Part shown: positions 22,092-30,488 of the stretch, piece after piece | Numbering within the stretch: position 1 is the first letter of the stretch | Layout of the letters: each line of letters opens with the position of its first letter | Assembly: GCA_028867035.1 (NCBI GenBank) | Contig: JAGWHB010000005.1 | Span: 77,607 to 127,399, forward strand | Length of the DNA: 49,793 nt | Direction of reading: 5' to 3' | Source: Nitrososphaerota archaeon | GTDB taxonomy: Archaea > Thermoproteota > Nitrososphaeria > Nitrososphaerales > Gagatemarchaeaceae | The notes under the pieces: generated by a model | The model's database searches: none | Told to the model about the DNA's origin: nothing | What the model saw: the letters and a program-made list of their open reading frames with translations, nothing else | Position numbers and translations under genes: made by a program

Positions 22092-23527
22092 TGGAAGCCA
22101 GAGAGAAGTGCGGGATCTTCGCCGCGCATTCAGCGTCGGGCGAAAACGTCCTCCCCAAGATACTCGGCGGGCTCGAGGCCCTGCAGCACAGAGGACAGGA
22201 GTCCTGGGGCGTAGCCGTCCATGGGAAACCGGTCTTCCGGAAGATGGGCCTCGTGGTCAACTGGAGCCTCCATTCGAGAGAACTGTCTTCTTACAAGAGC
22301 CCGTCAGGCATAGGGCACGTCAGGTACTCGACGAAGGGCAGGTCCGTCCTCGACAATGCGCAACCTATGCAAATCGGGTCGGAATTCTCCATCGCACACA
22401 ATGGCAACCTGGTGAACGCCGAGCAGCTTGCGGCCCCCGTAACGATGGAGTTCGGGCGGTCCTGTGAGACAGATACGCAGGCAGCTGGCTACAGGCTGCT
22501 ACACTACATGAACGAAGGGAACGACGTGTTCCAGGCGTTCCAGAAGCTGTCAGGCGAAATCGTCGGCGCATATTGCTTCGCCATCCTCGACAAGAATGGC
22601 GAGGTTTTCGCGGTAAGAGACCCGCGGGGATACAGGCCCCTGAGTCTGGGATGGCACGAGCCTTCCGAGACCTACATCGCTGCCTCTGAAAGCTGTGCCC
22701 TCGAAGCGGTCGAAGCAAAGTTCGTGCGGGACATCGAACCCGGTGAAATGGTCAGGCTCGGCGGGCCGAACAGCGAGCTCGAGTCTTTCAGGTTCGCCCC
22801 CAAGATGGAGACGGCCCATTGCTCCTTCGAGTACACCTACTTCGCCCACCCGTCGTCCAGGATCAACGGAGTCAGCGTCTACGAAGCGAGAAAGAACGTC
22901 GGCAGGGTACTTTCCAAGAAGCTGAAGACGAAGGGCGAGGTCGTGATACCTGTCCCCGACTCGGCCAGACCGGCTGCCCTCGGTTTCGCGCTTGAGAGCG
23001 GGACTCCCATCGATGAGGGGCTGATGAAGGACAGGTACAGAAGGAAGGGGAGCATCAGGAGTTTCATCGAACCGGCGCAGAGCAGGCGGGAAGAGGTGGT
23101 GAAGAAGATAATCCCGATCAGGGAAGCGGTCGCAGGCAAGGACGTGGTGGTGCTGGACGACAGCCTCGTCCGCGGGACCAGCTCGAAGTTGATCGTGAAG
23201 TCTCTGAAGAAAGCTGGGGCCAAGAGCGTCAGGATGGCCGTGACTTTCCCTCCAATCAAGCACCCTTGTTTCATGGGGATCGACTTCCCGAGCCGGGAGG
23301 AGCTGCTCGCCCATCAGGTGGCCAAGGACGAAGCGGACCCCGTCAAGACGGCCCAGAAGGTCGGCGAAGCGATAGGGGTCGAGGAATTCACGTACAACGA
23401 CATCGACGGCCTGAGCGAGGCCATCGGCCTCCCGAAGGAGAGCCTCTGCTTCGCGTGTGTGAACGGAGACTACTCAAAGCTCGGAGTGACGCCGCCGCGG
23501 GAAGTCGAGGAGGAGCTCAAAGTTTGA
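22091..23527 (+). CDS. purF: Amidophosphoribosyltransferase PurF (4Fe-4S type)
   Basis: A 478-residue enzyme for the first committed step, PRPP plus glutamine to phosphoribosylamine. It starts MEAREKCGIF, so a short propeptide is removed to expose the N-terminal nucleophile cysteine. The PRPP-binding motif V-V-V-L-D-D-S-L-V-R-G-T is intact. Cysteines matching the four ligands of Bacillus-type PurF are visible: one before S-F-E-Y-T-Y-F, one in H-P-C-F-M-G-I-D, and a C-F-A-C pair near the end, so an Fe-S cluster is likely. ATG 22091 overlaps the purL stop. The end overlaps purN by 4 nt. Confidence 0.96.
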   Translation: MEAREKCGIFAAHSASGENVLPKILGGLEALQHRGQESWGVAVHGKPVFRKMGLVVNWSLHSRELSSYKSPSGIGHVRYSTKGRSVLDNAQPMQIGSEFSIAHNGNLVNAEQLAAPVTMEFGRSCETDTQAAGYRLLHYMNEGNDVFQAFQKLSGEIVGAYCFAILDKNGEVFAVRDPRGYRPLSLGWHEPSETYIAASESCALEAVEAKFVRDIEPGEMVRLGGPNSELESFRFAPKMETAHCSFEYTYFAHPSSRINGVSVYEARKNVGRVLSKKLKTKGEVVIPVPDSARPAALGFALESGTPIDEGLMKDRYRRKGSIRSFIEPAQSRREEVVKKIIPIREAVAGKDVVVLDDSLVRGTSSKLIVKSLKKAGAKSVRMAVTFPPIKHPCFMGIDFPSREELLAHQVAKDEADPVKTAQKVGEAIGVEEFTYNDIDGLSEAIGLPKESLCFACVNGDYSKLGVTPPREVEEELKV

Positions 23528-24147
23528 CCCTCCTCAAAGTAGGAGTCCTCGTCTCTGGGAGAGGCTCCAACCTGGAAGCGATTCTGAAGGCGGTCGGGAG
23601 CGGCGTGATCAAGGGGGCCGAGGTATCGGTTGTGATCAGTAACATGCCCGATGCGAGAGCGCTGGGGGTAGCAAGACGGTACGGTGTGAAGGCTGTCGGG
23701 TTACCTAGCGAGGGGGTCGCCCGCGAAGATTACGATGGAATGCTGGTCGAGGCCCTCCGGCGTCATGGCGTCGAACCAGGGAAAGGCCTCGTCCTCCTCG
23801 CAGGGTACATGAAAATGCTCTCGAAGTACTTTGTGGAGTTGTATCAGGGGAGGATAATGAACATCCACCCGTCCCTGCTGCCATCCTTCCCTGGCCTCAA
23901 CGCTCAACGACAGGCGCTCGAGTATGGCGTCAAAATATCAGGGTGCACGGTCCACTTCGTCGTGCCCGAAGTCGATGCAGGGCCGATAATCCTGCAGAAG
24001 GCCGTGGAGATCCATCGGGGCGATACCGAAGAGACGCTGGCCCTGCGCATCCTCAGGCAGGAGCATAGAATCTACCCCCAGGCCGTGAAGCTTTTCGTCG
24101 AAGGGCGCCTGAAGGTCGAGGGAAGGAGGACGGTGGCGGCTCGTTGA
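23524..24147 (+). CDS. purN: Glycinamide ribonucleotide formyltransferase PurN
   Basis: A 207-residue folate-dependent GAR transformylase, using 10-formyl-THF for the third purine step. The N-terminal G-V-L-V-S-G-R-G-S-N-L-E phosphate loop, the catalytic Asn-His in I-M-N-I-H-P-S-L-L-P-S-F and the catalytic Asp in V-P-E-V-D-A-G-P-I are all present. The start is TTG 23524, within the TTTGA at the end of purF (4-nt overlap). A longer upstream frame is a shadow of purF. Presence of PurN rather than formate-dependent PurT points to folate use. Confidence 0.95.
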   Translation: MTLLKVGVLVSGRGSNLEAILKAVGSGVIKGAEVSVVISNMPDARALGVARRYGVKAVGLPSEGVAREDYDGMLVEALRRHGVEPGKGLVLLAGYMKMLSKYFVELYQGRIMNIHPSLLPSFPGLNAQRQALEYGVKISGCTVHFVVPEVDAGPIILQKAVEIHRGDTEETLALRILRQEHRIYPQAVKLFVEGRLKVEGRRTVAAR

Positions 24148-25025
24148 CAGCGGTCCTGATGGACGGGAAGGCACTGGCAGCTGAGATAACCGAACGCCTG
24201 AGGGCCCAGGTCGACCGGATGAAATCGGATGGCGTGGTGCCTACGCTGGCGACTGTGCTGGTGGGAGACGACCCGGCCTCCCGCGTATACGTCTCAAGGA
24301 AGCACCGGGCTGCCGAAGCCATAGGGATCGGGCTTCGGAACTACACGCTTCCAGAGAATACGGCGGAGGGCGAGCTCACTTCCCTGATCGAGAGCCTCAA
24401 CGCCGACGGAACAGTCAATGGTATCCTGCTTCAGCTGCCTCTCCCGTCGCATCTCGAACAGCGGAGAGCGACCGAGAAGATCGAGCCAAACAAGGATGTG
24501 GACGGGCTGACTGTCACCAATGCTGGGCGCCTCGTCTACGGCGAGTCTGACCTCATCCCCTGCACCCCGAGGGGGGTGATGGAGCTCCTTCACCACTACA
24601 GCATCACTGTGGAATCCGCACAGGTGGTGATTGTCAACAGGAGCATGCTCGTTGGAAAGCCACTCCACCACCTGCTGCTCAACGAGGACGCCACGGTGAC
24701 CGTGTGCCATTCGAAGTCCTCTGACCTCTCGTCTCTGACCAGGGATGCGGACATACTGATCACGGCGGTGGGGCGGCGGCCCGAGTTCGTAGTGACGGCC
24801 GACATGGTGAAGGAGGGGGCCGTGGTCGTCGACGTAGCGATGAACAGGGTGGAAGGAAAGCTGGTGGGAGATGTTGATTTCGAAGGCGTTTCGAAGAAGG
24901 CGTCGTACATAACACCCGTGCCAGGAGGTGTCGGACCGATGACAGTTGCCATGTTGATGCAGAACACGCTGGTCGCTACGACGAAACAGAAACGTGCGCT
25001 TGTCTCCCCGGTGGCGCAACAATGA
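24144..25025 (+). CDS. folD: Methylene-THF dehydrogenase/methenyl-THF cyclohydrolase FolD
   Basis: A 293-residue bifunctional enzyme converting 5,10-methylene-THF to 10-formyl-THF, the donor for PurN and PurH. The catalytic Lys is in Y-V-S-R-K-H-R-A. The signature 'P-N-K-D-V-D-G-L-T' and 'P-C-T-P-R-G-V-M-E-L-L' are present, then the Rossmann segment 'V-I-V-N-R-S-M-L-V-G-K-P' and the end 'T-P-V-P-G-G-V-G-P-M-T'. The start is TTG 24144, overlapping the purN stop by 4 nt. Its place inside the operon shows coordinate control of purine synthesis and one-carbon supply. Confidence 0.96.
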   Translation: MTAVLMDGKALAAEITERLRAQVDRMKSDGVVPTLATVLVGDDPASRVYVSRKHRAAEAIGIGLRNYTLPENTAEGELTSLIESLNADGTVNGILLQLPLPSHLEQRRATEKIEPNKDVDGLTVTNAGRLVYGESDLIPCTPRGVMELLHHYSITVESAQVVIVNRSMLVGKPLHHLLLNEDATVTVCHSKSSDLSSLTRDADILITAVGRRPEFVVTADMVKEGAVVVDVAMNRVEGKLVGDVDFEGVSKKASYITPVPGGVGPMTVAMLMQNTLVATTKQKRALVSPVAQQ

Positions 25026-25591
25026 GCAAATCGGAGCTGAGGCTGAAGGCGTTGGGTTCGCGGCGGTCCCTTCCCCCGGAGAAGCTGGAGGGCCTCAGCA
25101 GGGCAGTCCAGAAGAGGCTCGAGAGGCTTCCGCGTTATATGGAAGCCAAGGTGGTGGCCAGCTACGTGGCAAAGAGCGACGAAGTAAGGACCCAGGGGAT
25201 AATCGAATCGGCACTTGCGTCGGGAAAGAGGGTGATAGTCCCGAGGACGGACACCGCAACCCAGCGCCTGAGCTTCGCCCAAATCCAATCCCTGTCAGAG
25301 CTTTCGTTGGGCGCGTTCGGGATCCTCGAGCCTGCGCCTGGCGCAAAGCCCACGGCTCTCTCCGAGGCTGATGTGGTCTTGGTCCCCGTGGTAGCGTGGG
25401 ACGAGAGAGGCCACAGGCTCGGTTATGGCAAGGGATACTTCGACAGAGAACTCAAATCAAGAGGGAAGGCGATGAGCATAGGGCTGGCTCTGGAATCTCA
25501 AAGGTTCGAAAGCGTCCCCCAGTCTGCCGAAGACGTTCCGCTTGAAGCAATAGTGACCGAGGGCAGGACCTTGACGTTCGGAGGGCGTTGA
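25022..25591 (+). CDS. 5-formyltetrahydrofolate cyclo-ligase
   Basis: A 189-residue enzyme that returns 5-formyl-THF to 5,10-methenyl-THF with ATP. It shows the family's basic N-terminal helix (K-A-L-G-S-R-R-S-L), the nucleotide-binding 'P-R-T-D' region, and the C-terminal signature '[21 protein letters not shown]'. The ATG overlaps the folD stop (ATGA). The gene completes a small folate module (folC-like, folD, this gene) embedded in the purine cluster. The end overlaps purE by 4 nt. Confidence 0.93.
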   Translation: MSKSELRLKALGSRRSLPPEKLEGLSRAVQKRLERLPRYMEAKVVASYVAKSDEVRTQGIIESALASGKRVIVPRTDTATQRLSFAQIQSLSELSLGAFGILEPAPGAKPTALSEADVVLVPVVAWDERGHRLGYGKGYFDRELKSRGKAMSIGLALESQRFESVPQSAEDVPLEAIVTEGRTLTFGGR

Positions 25592-26037
25592 AATTGGGTC
25601 GTAGCCCAAAGGTCGCAGTGTTGGCAGGGAGCAAGAGCGACCAGGCAATAATTGATGATGTGGTGAAGACACTCGATGAGCTGGGCGTCGAGCACGAAGT
25701 CCAGGTCATTTCAGCTCACAGGAACCCTGAGAAGCTCAGAGAGTACATCTCTGGCTCTAAGGCGAAAGTCTTCGTCGCCATCGCCGGTCTGGCGGCCCAC
25801 CTCCCCGGAGTCGTCGCCTCAATGACTGTCAGACCGGTGATAGGCGTCCCAGTGGGTGTCAAGCTCGGCGGCCTTGACTCCCTGCTGTCGATAGCCCAGA
25901 TGCCTCCGGGAGTCCCGGTCGGGACCGTCGGGATAGACAACGGGCGGAACGCCGCGCTGCTCGCCGTGGAGATACTGGGTGTCGGCGACTCGGCGGTCTC
26001 GGAGAGACTGAAGGCGATGAGGAAGAGTTGGAATTGA
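25588..26037 (+). CDS. purE: N5-carboxyaminoimidazole ribonucleotide mutase-type PurE
   Basis: A 149-residue small octameric-type enzyme for carboxylation of the imidazole ring. The phosphate-binding G-S-K-S-D and the S-A-H-R-N-P motif resemble class I PurE, and '[18 protein letters not shown]' is the conserved C-terminal loop. Class I enzymes normally need PurK to make N5-CAIR, but no purK is in the window. Many archaea have PurE without PurK, so it may act on AIR and bicarbonate directly. The start is TTG 25588, overlapping the preceding stop. Confidence 0.94.
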   Translation: MKLGRSPKVAVLAGSKSDQAIIDDVVKTLDELGVEHEVQVISAHRNPEKLREYISGSKAKVFVAIAGLAAHLPGVVASMTVRPVIGVPVGVKLGGLDSLLSIAQMPPGVPVGTVGIDNGRNAALLAVEILGVGDSAVSERLKAMRKSWN

Positions 26038-26873
26038 TCCCGCCCGGTAAGTTCCTCCGGTCGGGCAAAGTGAAGGACATCTATGAGATTGACGAAGGGC
26101 GCTTGCTCTTCCATTTCACAGACAGGGTGTCTGCCTACGACGTCGTGCTCCCCAGCACCGTTCCAAGGAAAGGGGAGGTCCTTTGCAAGCTTGGTGCGTA
26201 CCTCTTCGAGAATCTCGGCATACCCAATCACATGGTGCGGCTCCAAGGCGACGACATGATGGTCGTGAAGAAGATGGATATGATAAAAGTCGAGTGTGTG
26301 GTCAGAGGGTACCTGTACGGCAGCCTGATGGAACGCGCTGTCAGGGGCGAAGTCAGCCTGCCGATGGAACCCGTGATGGCGGCGAAGCTGCCTGAGCCTT
26401 ACTTCGACCCAACCACGAAATCTGACGTCAAAGACGAGCCCATCTCAGAGGCGGGGATAGTCGACCAGGGAAGGATGACGGTGGACGAGCTCGCAGAGGT
26501 AAAGCGGATGTCCATTGAAGTCTACAAGCACTTGAACGAGAGGGCGGCGCGGGCAGGCTTCATACTCGCAGACCTGAAGCTGGAGTTCGGAAAGGACGGA
26601 GGGAGCAGCCTGCTCCTGGGCGATTCCATCGGGCCAGACGAATTCAGGTTGTGGCCGACGGAGTCCTATTCGCCCGGAAAGCCTCAGGAGAGCTACGACA
26701 AACAGCCCATCAGGGACTGGTTGAGTTCCATTGGGTACAAGTCGAAGCTCGATCAGGCTAGAAAGGCGGGCGCACCCACCCCCGCGCCTCCGACGCTGCC
26801 TGACTGGCTAGTGAAAGAAACGAGCAGAAGGTACGCCGCCGTCTACCAATCGCTTACGGGAAAGGCTCTGTAG
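26034..26873 (+). CDS. purC: SAICAR synthetase PurC
   Basis: A 279-residue ligase joining CAIR and aspartate. It has the N-terminal '[10 protein letters not shown]', '[10 protein letters not shown]', '[12 protein letters not shown]', and '[13 protein letters not shown]', all hallmarks of the family. TTG 26034 forms the same TTGA overlap with the purE stop used elsewhere in the operon; TTG 26028 is a close alternative. A poly-Pro/Ala loop ([13 protein letters not shown]) near the C-terminus is slightly unusual. The end is 14 nt before purM. Confidence 0.95.
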   Translation: MIPPGKFLRSGKVKDIYEIDEGRLLFHFTDRVSAYDVVLPSTVPRKGEVLCKLGAYLFENLGIPNHMVRLQGDDMMVVKKMDMIKVECVVRGYLYGSLMERAVRGEVSLPMEPVMAAKLPEPYFDPTTKSDVKDEPISEAGIVDQGRMTVDELAEVKRMSIEVYKHLNERAARAGFILADLKLEFGKDGGSSLLLGDSIGPDEFRLWPTESYSPGKPQESYDKQPIRDWLSSIGYKSKLDQARKAGAPTPAPPTLPDWLVKETSRRYAAVYQSLTGKAL

Positions 26874-26887
26874 CCGGGTGCGATGCT

Positions 26888-27934
26888 GTGGGAAAAGACG
26901 CCTATGCGAAAGCAGGGGTAGACTTGGATAAGGTAGGCAAAATCCAGCGGGGGGTGGCGTACCAACTGGGAGCCACCTCAGCCCATAGGACTGGTCGGGT
27001 CGGAGCGCCCCTCAACCCCATAGGACACTATGGAGGGTTGGTCGATGTCGGGGGCGGACGGGCCCTCGCTCTCCACACCGACGGAGTCGGGTCCAAGGTC
27101 CTCGTCGCCCAGGCTATGAAGAAGTTCGATACGATTGGGATCGATTGTGTGGCTGTCACTGTGAACGACCTGATTTGCTTGGGTTCGGAGCCTATCTCCT
27201 TGGTCGACTACATCGCCCTTGAGCGCGAGAACGAAGAACTCGTCGTCGAGCTCGGCAAGGGGCTCGTCGAAGGCGCCCGCAGGGCTTCGGTCGCCATTGT
27301 GGGGGGCGAGACTGCGATATTGAAAGACGTCGTCAAGGGGATTGGTGGGAACGGATTCGACCTGGTGTCCATGGGCGTAGGCCTCGTCAAGAAAACGGAG
27401 GTCGTCGATGGGAGGGCCATTGAATCTGGGGATGTCGTGGTCGGTGTCGCCAGCTCGGGCCTCCATTCGAACGGCTTCACGCTGGCCAGGAGAGTCCTGA
27501 AACGGCGCCCAATCGACCAATACGTCCCCGAACTTGGGTCGAGCCTGGGGGAGGCGTTGCTGGCTCCCACAAACATCTATGTGAAACCAACACTGGAGGC
27601 ATTGAAGGCCGCCGAGATACATGGAATAGGCCATATCACCGGGGGTTCGTTCTCGAAGCTGACGAGGCTGGCCGGTGGCAGGAAACTGTTGTTCGACCTC
27701 CGACTCCCTCCCGCGCCTCCGATATTCAGGGTGCTTCAGATGGAAGGAGGTCTTACCGAGGACGAGATGTACCGGACGTTCAATATGGGGATCGGTCTTT
27801 GCCTTTGCCTCCCGGAGAGGGATGAGGGGAAGGTGATCCGCCGGTTCGAAAGGGCGGGGTTCCGGGCATTCAATGTCGGGAGGGTGGCCGAAGGTAGAGG
27901 CGTCAGGGTCAACGGCGTGAAGCTGACCCGTTAG
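26888..27934 (+). CDS. purM: AIR synthetase PurM
   Basis: A 348-residue ATP-dependent cyclase closing the imidazole ring (FGAM to AIR). It has the N-terminal 'Y-A-K-A-G-V-D', the metal/phosphate segment 'A-L-H-T-D-G-V-G-S-K', 'V-N-D-L-I-C-L-G-S-E-P' and the glycine-rich 'V-G-G-E-T-A' and 'S-S-G-L-H-S-N-G-F-T'. It is related to each half of PurL. The start is GTG 26888, 14 nt after purC, the first real gap in the operon. Its last 26 nt overlap the convergent purB gene, a compact arrangement. Confidence 0.96.
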   Translation: MGKDAYAKAGVDLDKVGKIQRGVAYQLGATSAHRTGRVGAPLNPIGHYGGLVDVGGGRALALHTDGVGSKVLVAQAMKKFDTIGIDCVAVTVNDLICLGSEPISLVDYIALERENEELVVELGKGLVEGARRASVAIVGGETAILKDVVKGIGGNGFDLVSMGVGLVKKTEVVDGRAIESGDVVVGVASSGLHSNGFTLARRVLKRRPIDQYVPELGSSLGEALLAPTNIYVKPTLEALKAAEIHGIGHITGGSFSKLTRLAGGRKLLFDLRLPPAPPIFRVLQMEGGLTEDEMYRTFNMGIGLCLCLPERDEGKVIRRFERAGFRAFNVGRVAEGRGVRVNGVKLTR

Positions 27935-29420
27935 CTAGGCTGCGCTCTGCCTTTCTCTTGGCCCGCCCTCGTCTGTGCTCTGTCAGAATCGGGTCGATGG
28001 TGCCCTTCACGAAGTCGTCACAGCGTTTCCTCGCGTCGCCGATGTGGCGGCTTGAATCAAGCAGGTCCGAAACCTCCGCGTTGGTCAACTTGGACGAAAT
28101 CGCCCTCTGACCTGCCAGCAGCTTGGGGAGTGGGTTTGGCTTTCCTTCCATGACTTCGGCCCACGCCTTGAACGATTGGACTCGGATCAGCTCGTGGATC
28201 TTCTGCCTGTCCCCTCCTTTCTCGACAAGCTTCATCATGACCGCCTCGGTCCCTGCGAACGGGCCGTACCTTTCGAGGTTCTTGCTGATCATGGCCGGAT
28301 ACACCCGGAGGCCTTTGAGCAGGCGCTCGTAGATCATCAGGCATTCGTCCACGGCCAGGAATGCCTCAGGGATGGCGATGCGCCTGGCCGCCGAATCGTC
28401 TAGCGTCCTTTCCAGGACGCTGTTGGCCGCGTTTGAAAAGGCGACAAGGGGGAGGGTGGAAACGAACCTGGCCAGAGAGCACATCCTCTCGGCGGCTACC
28501 GGGTTCTTCTTGAACGGCATCGCACTGGACCCGACCTGGAATTCGTCGATGGGCTCGGACATCTCTCCGAAGGGCGGCGACTGCAGAATCCTCAGGTCAA
28601 GCCCGAACTTGTGGCAGCTCTGCGCGATGGAAGCGAGACATGCGAGGAGGATGTAGTCGACTTTCCTGGGGTAGGTCTGCGTCGATACGTCGAAGGAGCC
28701 CAAGCCCAGGGTCGCCATCACAGAGCCTTCCATCTTTTCGACTGCGGCGTCGGTTCCGAGGAGCGCCTTGAAGCTGGCCGACGTTCCTACGGCGCCCTTG
28801 ATCCCCTTACCCAGAAGAAAATGTGTGCGGACTGTCTCCAGGAGGCGGATGTCCATCACGAGGTCCTGGGCGTAGTTCGCGAACCTGTAGCCCATCGTCG
28901 TCGGCTCCGCCGGCTGGAGGTGCGTCCAAGCCATGCAGACTGTCCCTTTGTGTTTGATGATCCTCTCTCTGGCCGATTCCAGGCATGCGACCAACCTGGA
29001 AAGAATCAGGTTCGAAGCGGAAATGAACGAGATGATGTCTGCGTTGTCTTCGATGTCCATCGAAGTGGCCCCAAGGTGCAGCTTCCCTCCGCCGGCCTTC
29101 GCCTGGTCGGCGAACGTGCGCAGCTCGGCCATGAGGTCGTGTTTGATCTTCTTCTCAAGCTTGTGAGCCCTGGCGATGTCAACGTTCTCTCCACCCGATT
29201 TCGCCCTGATGCCCTCCAGTTCTGATCTCGACAGGAGGCCTGCGTCAAACTGCGATTGTGCTAGGGCCAGCCAGACCTTTCTCCAGTTGGCTCTCCTTTC
29301 TTTGTCCGAGAACGTCCTCTTCATCTCCTGGCTTCCGTAGCGCCAGGTGAAGGGCGAAAGGAAGACGTCATGGCCGAAGCTTTCGTCCTTCAAGAATTTT
29401 GGCGAAGCGGGATTGGCCAT
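27909..29420 (-). CDS. purB: Adenylosuccinate lyase PurB
   Basis: A 503-residue lyase acting twice, on SAICAR and on adenylosuccinate. The fumarase-superfamily signature G-S-S-A-M-P-F-K-K-N-P is complete, and 'L-G-A-T-S-M-D-I-E-D-N' and 'T-H-L-Q-P-A-E-P-T-T' carry the expected active-site Thr/Ser and His residues. The ATG is at 29420-29418, only 16 nt downstream of the 3' end of tRNA-Ser on the same strand, so it may be read through from the tRNA promoter. It is the last purine gene in the window, convergent to purM. Confidence 0.95.
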   Translation of the reverse strand: MANPASPKFLKDESFGHDVFLSPFTWRYGSQEMKRTFSDKERRANWRKVWLALAQSQFDAGLLSRSELEGIRAKSGGENVDIARAHKLEKKIKHDLMAELRTFADQAKAGGGKLHLGATSMDIEDNADIISFISASNLILSRLVACLESARERIIKHKGTVCMAWTHLQPAEPTTMGYRFANYAQDLVMDIRLLETVRTHFLLGKGIKGAVGTSASFKALLGTDAAVEKMEGSVMATLGLGSFDVSTQTYPRKVDYILLACLASIAQSCHKFGLDLRILQSPPFGEMSEPIDEFQVGSSAMPFKKNPVAAERMCSLARFVSTLPLVAFSNAANSVLERTLDDSAARRIAIPEAFLAVDECLMIYERLLKGLRVYPAMISKNLERYGPFAGTEAVMMKLVEKGGDRQKIHELIRVQSFKAWAEVMEGKPNPLPKLLAGQRAISSKLTNAEVSDLLDSSRHIGDARKRCDDFVKGTIDPILTEHRRGRAKRKAERSLANGSASRR

Positions 29421-29435
29421 TAAACTCTTCCATGA

Positions 29436-29565
29436 TGGCGCCGGGGGTAGGATTCGAACCCACGCGACCCGAAGGTCACGGGCTGACTGGTCGTTGATCT
29501 CGAGTTGCGGACCCGCTTTGTAGCCTGGCGGGTTGCCCGCGCATTAACCACTCTGCCACCCCGGC
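29436..29565 (-). tRNA. tRNA-Ser(CGA) with two introns
   Basis: On the minus strand GCCGGGG pairs with CCCCGGC; the discriminator is G and CCA is encoded (plus 29436-29438). The T arm is GTGGG-TTCGAAT-CCTAC, and a long variable arm (GACC/GGTC) marks a class II tRNA. A perfect anticodon stem CGGGC/GCCCG forms only if two inserts are removed: about 30 nt between the 5' stem and the loop, with an internal ACCCGC/GCGGGT hairpin, and about 14 nt after CTCGAG at the 37/38 position. The mature loop CTCGAGA gives anticodon CGA. Exact splice sites are inferred from pairing, not proven. Confidence 0.85.
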
Positions 29566-29665
29566 TCGGCCGACGCCCGGCCCCCACAGCTATTATTCCT
29601 TTGAGGGGCTCTGCTTCTTGGAGCGCTCGACGATGTAGCTCCATGTGACGAAGCAGTCTATGAGC

Positions 29666-30433
29666 TCAGTGTCTTCCGAGTGTTCTTTCAAGGAACCACC
29701 TTGTGACTTCCCATGCCTCTGCGGCCGCGTCCCTGTCGTAGACCTCCTTCCGCGTGTCATTGAAGAAGCCGTGCTTGGTCCGCGGGTAGGTCTTCAGCGT
29801 CAGGTCCTTCCCTCCTTCGAGCATCGCTCCCACAAAAGCCGGGACTGATTTGTTGATGAGTTCGTCCTGGTTGGCGTGTATGTCCAAGATCGGGATTGAG
29901 ATTCTGGCCACATCGTCATTTGCAGGCGGCTGGCCATAGAAGCTGATTGCGGTGGTGAGGTGTCTGCTCTTCGTGGCACATTTCAGAGAAAGACCCCCGC
30001 CGAGGCAGAACCCCAGCGTCGCAACCCTGTCGTATTTCTGATGGGCGCGTTCGACCGCTGCCAGAGCGACGTCCAGGAGGCCGTCCCTGAAGGAAGGGTT
30101 GTAGAGAACAGCCGCAACTTCCTTGATCTTGTCGCTGGCGCCCTTCTTGTCGAGGGCCTGCTTCACCTTCACCCTGTCTCTCCTTTCCTCCAGAGAAAGC
30201 TCCCAGACCCCCTCCATGGCCTTCTGGATGTTCTCTGGTGTCAGGAGCTCTTCATGGCCCTCGTAAAGGACAGGAGCCGTAGCTGCAAATCCAAGTTTGC
30301 TGAGCCGTTTGCAGACGTCCTCTGTGTGCTCGACAAGGCCCCACACCTCGTGGAAGACAACGATGCAGCCAGGGGGAGCCTCGGGTTCGAATGCGAATCC
30401 TGTCCTAGCCCGCGTTCTGCCCTGTTTCGCCAA
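29666..30433 (-). CDS. Dienelactone hydrolase family protein
   Basis: A 255-residue alpha/beta hydrolase. The nucleophile elbow is G-F-C-L-G-G-G, with Cys as in dienelactone hydrolase. The acid is likely the Asp in I-L-D-I-H-A-N-Q-D-E, and the His is in K-H-G-F-F-N-D. 'V-V-F-H-E-V-W-G-L' is the usual oxyanion region. It probably cleaves lactones or esters; the substrate is unknown. TTG 30433 is chosen over ATG 30535 because it lies 25 nt from a TATA box (30458-30463) and because the longer version would overlap the divergent ThyX-like gene. Confidence 0.87.
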   Translation of the reverse strand: MAKQGRTRARTGFAFEPEAPPGCIVVFHEVWGLVEHTEDVCKRLSKLGFAATAPVLYEGHEELLTPENIQKAMEGVWELSLEERRDRVKVKQALDKKGASDKIKEVAAVLYNPSFRDGLLDVALAAVERAHQKYDRVATLGFCLGGGLSLKCATKSRHLTTAISFYGQPPANDDVARISIPILDIHANQDELINKSVPAFVGAMLEGGKDLTLKTYPRTKHGFFNDTRKEVYDRDAAAEAWEVTRWFLERTLGRH

Positions 30434-30457
30434 TGGGTTTGGTGCCCGAGCCCCACG

Positions 30458-30463
30458 TTTAAA
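30458..30463. promoter_or_regulatory. Palindromic TATA box shared by two divergent genes
   Basis: The hexamer TTTAAA within cacgtttaaattg is its own reverse complement. Its edges lie 25 nt from the TTG start of the dienelactone hydrolase on the minus strand and 26 nt from the ATG of the ThyX-like gene on the plus strand. Both distances fit leaderless archaeal transcription, and I see no other good TATA candidate in the short gap, so a single element may drive both directions. The role is inferred from spacing. Confidence 0.55.
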
Positions 30464-30488
30464 TTGAATATGTCGTTGGGAAGTCAGG

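Noticed and set aside
29420..29644. 74-codon frame over the tRNA-Ser locus
   Set aside because: It covers the tRNA almost entirely and has no protein-like features.
29593..29691. 32-codon frame from TTG 29691 overlapping the end of the dienelactone hydrolase gene
   Set aside because: The sequence (ELIDCFVTWSYIVERSKKQ) is protein-like, but it is very short and has no homologue or promoter that I can point to.
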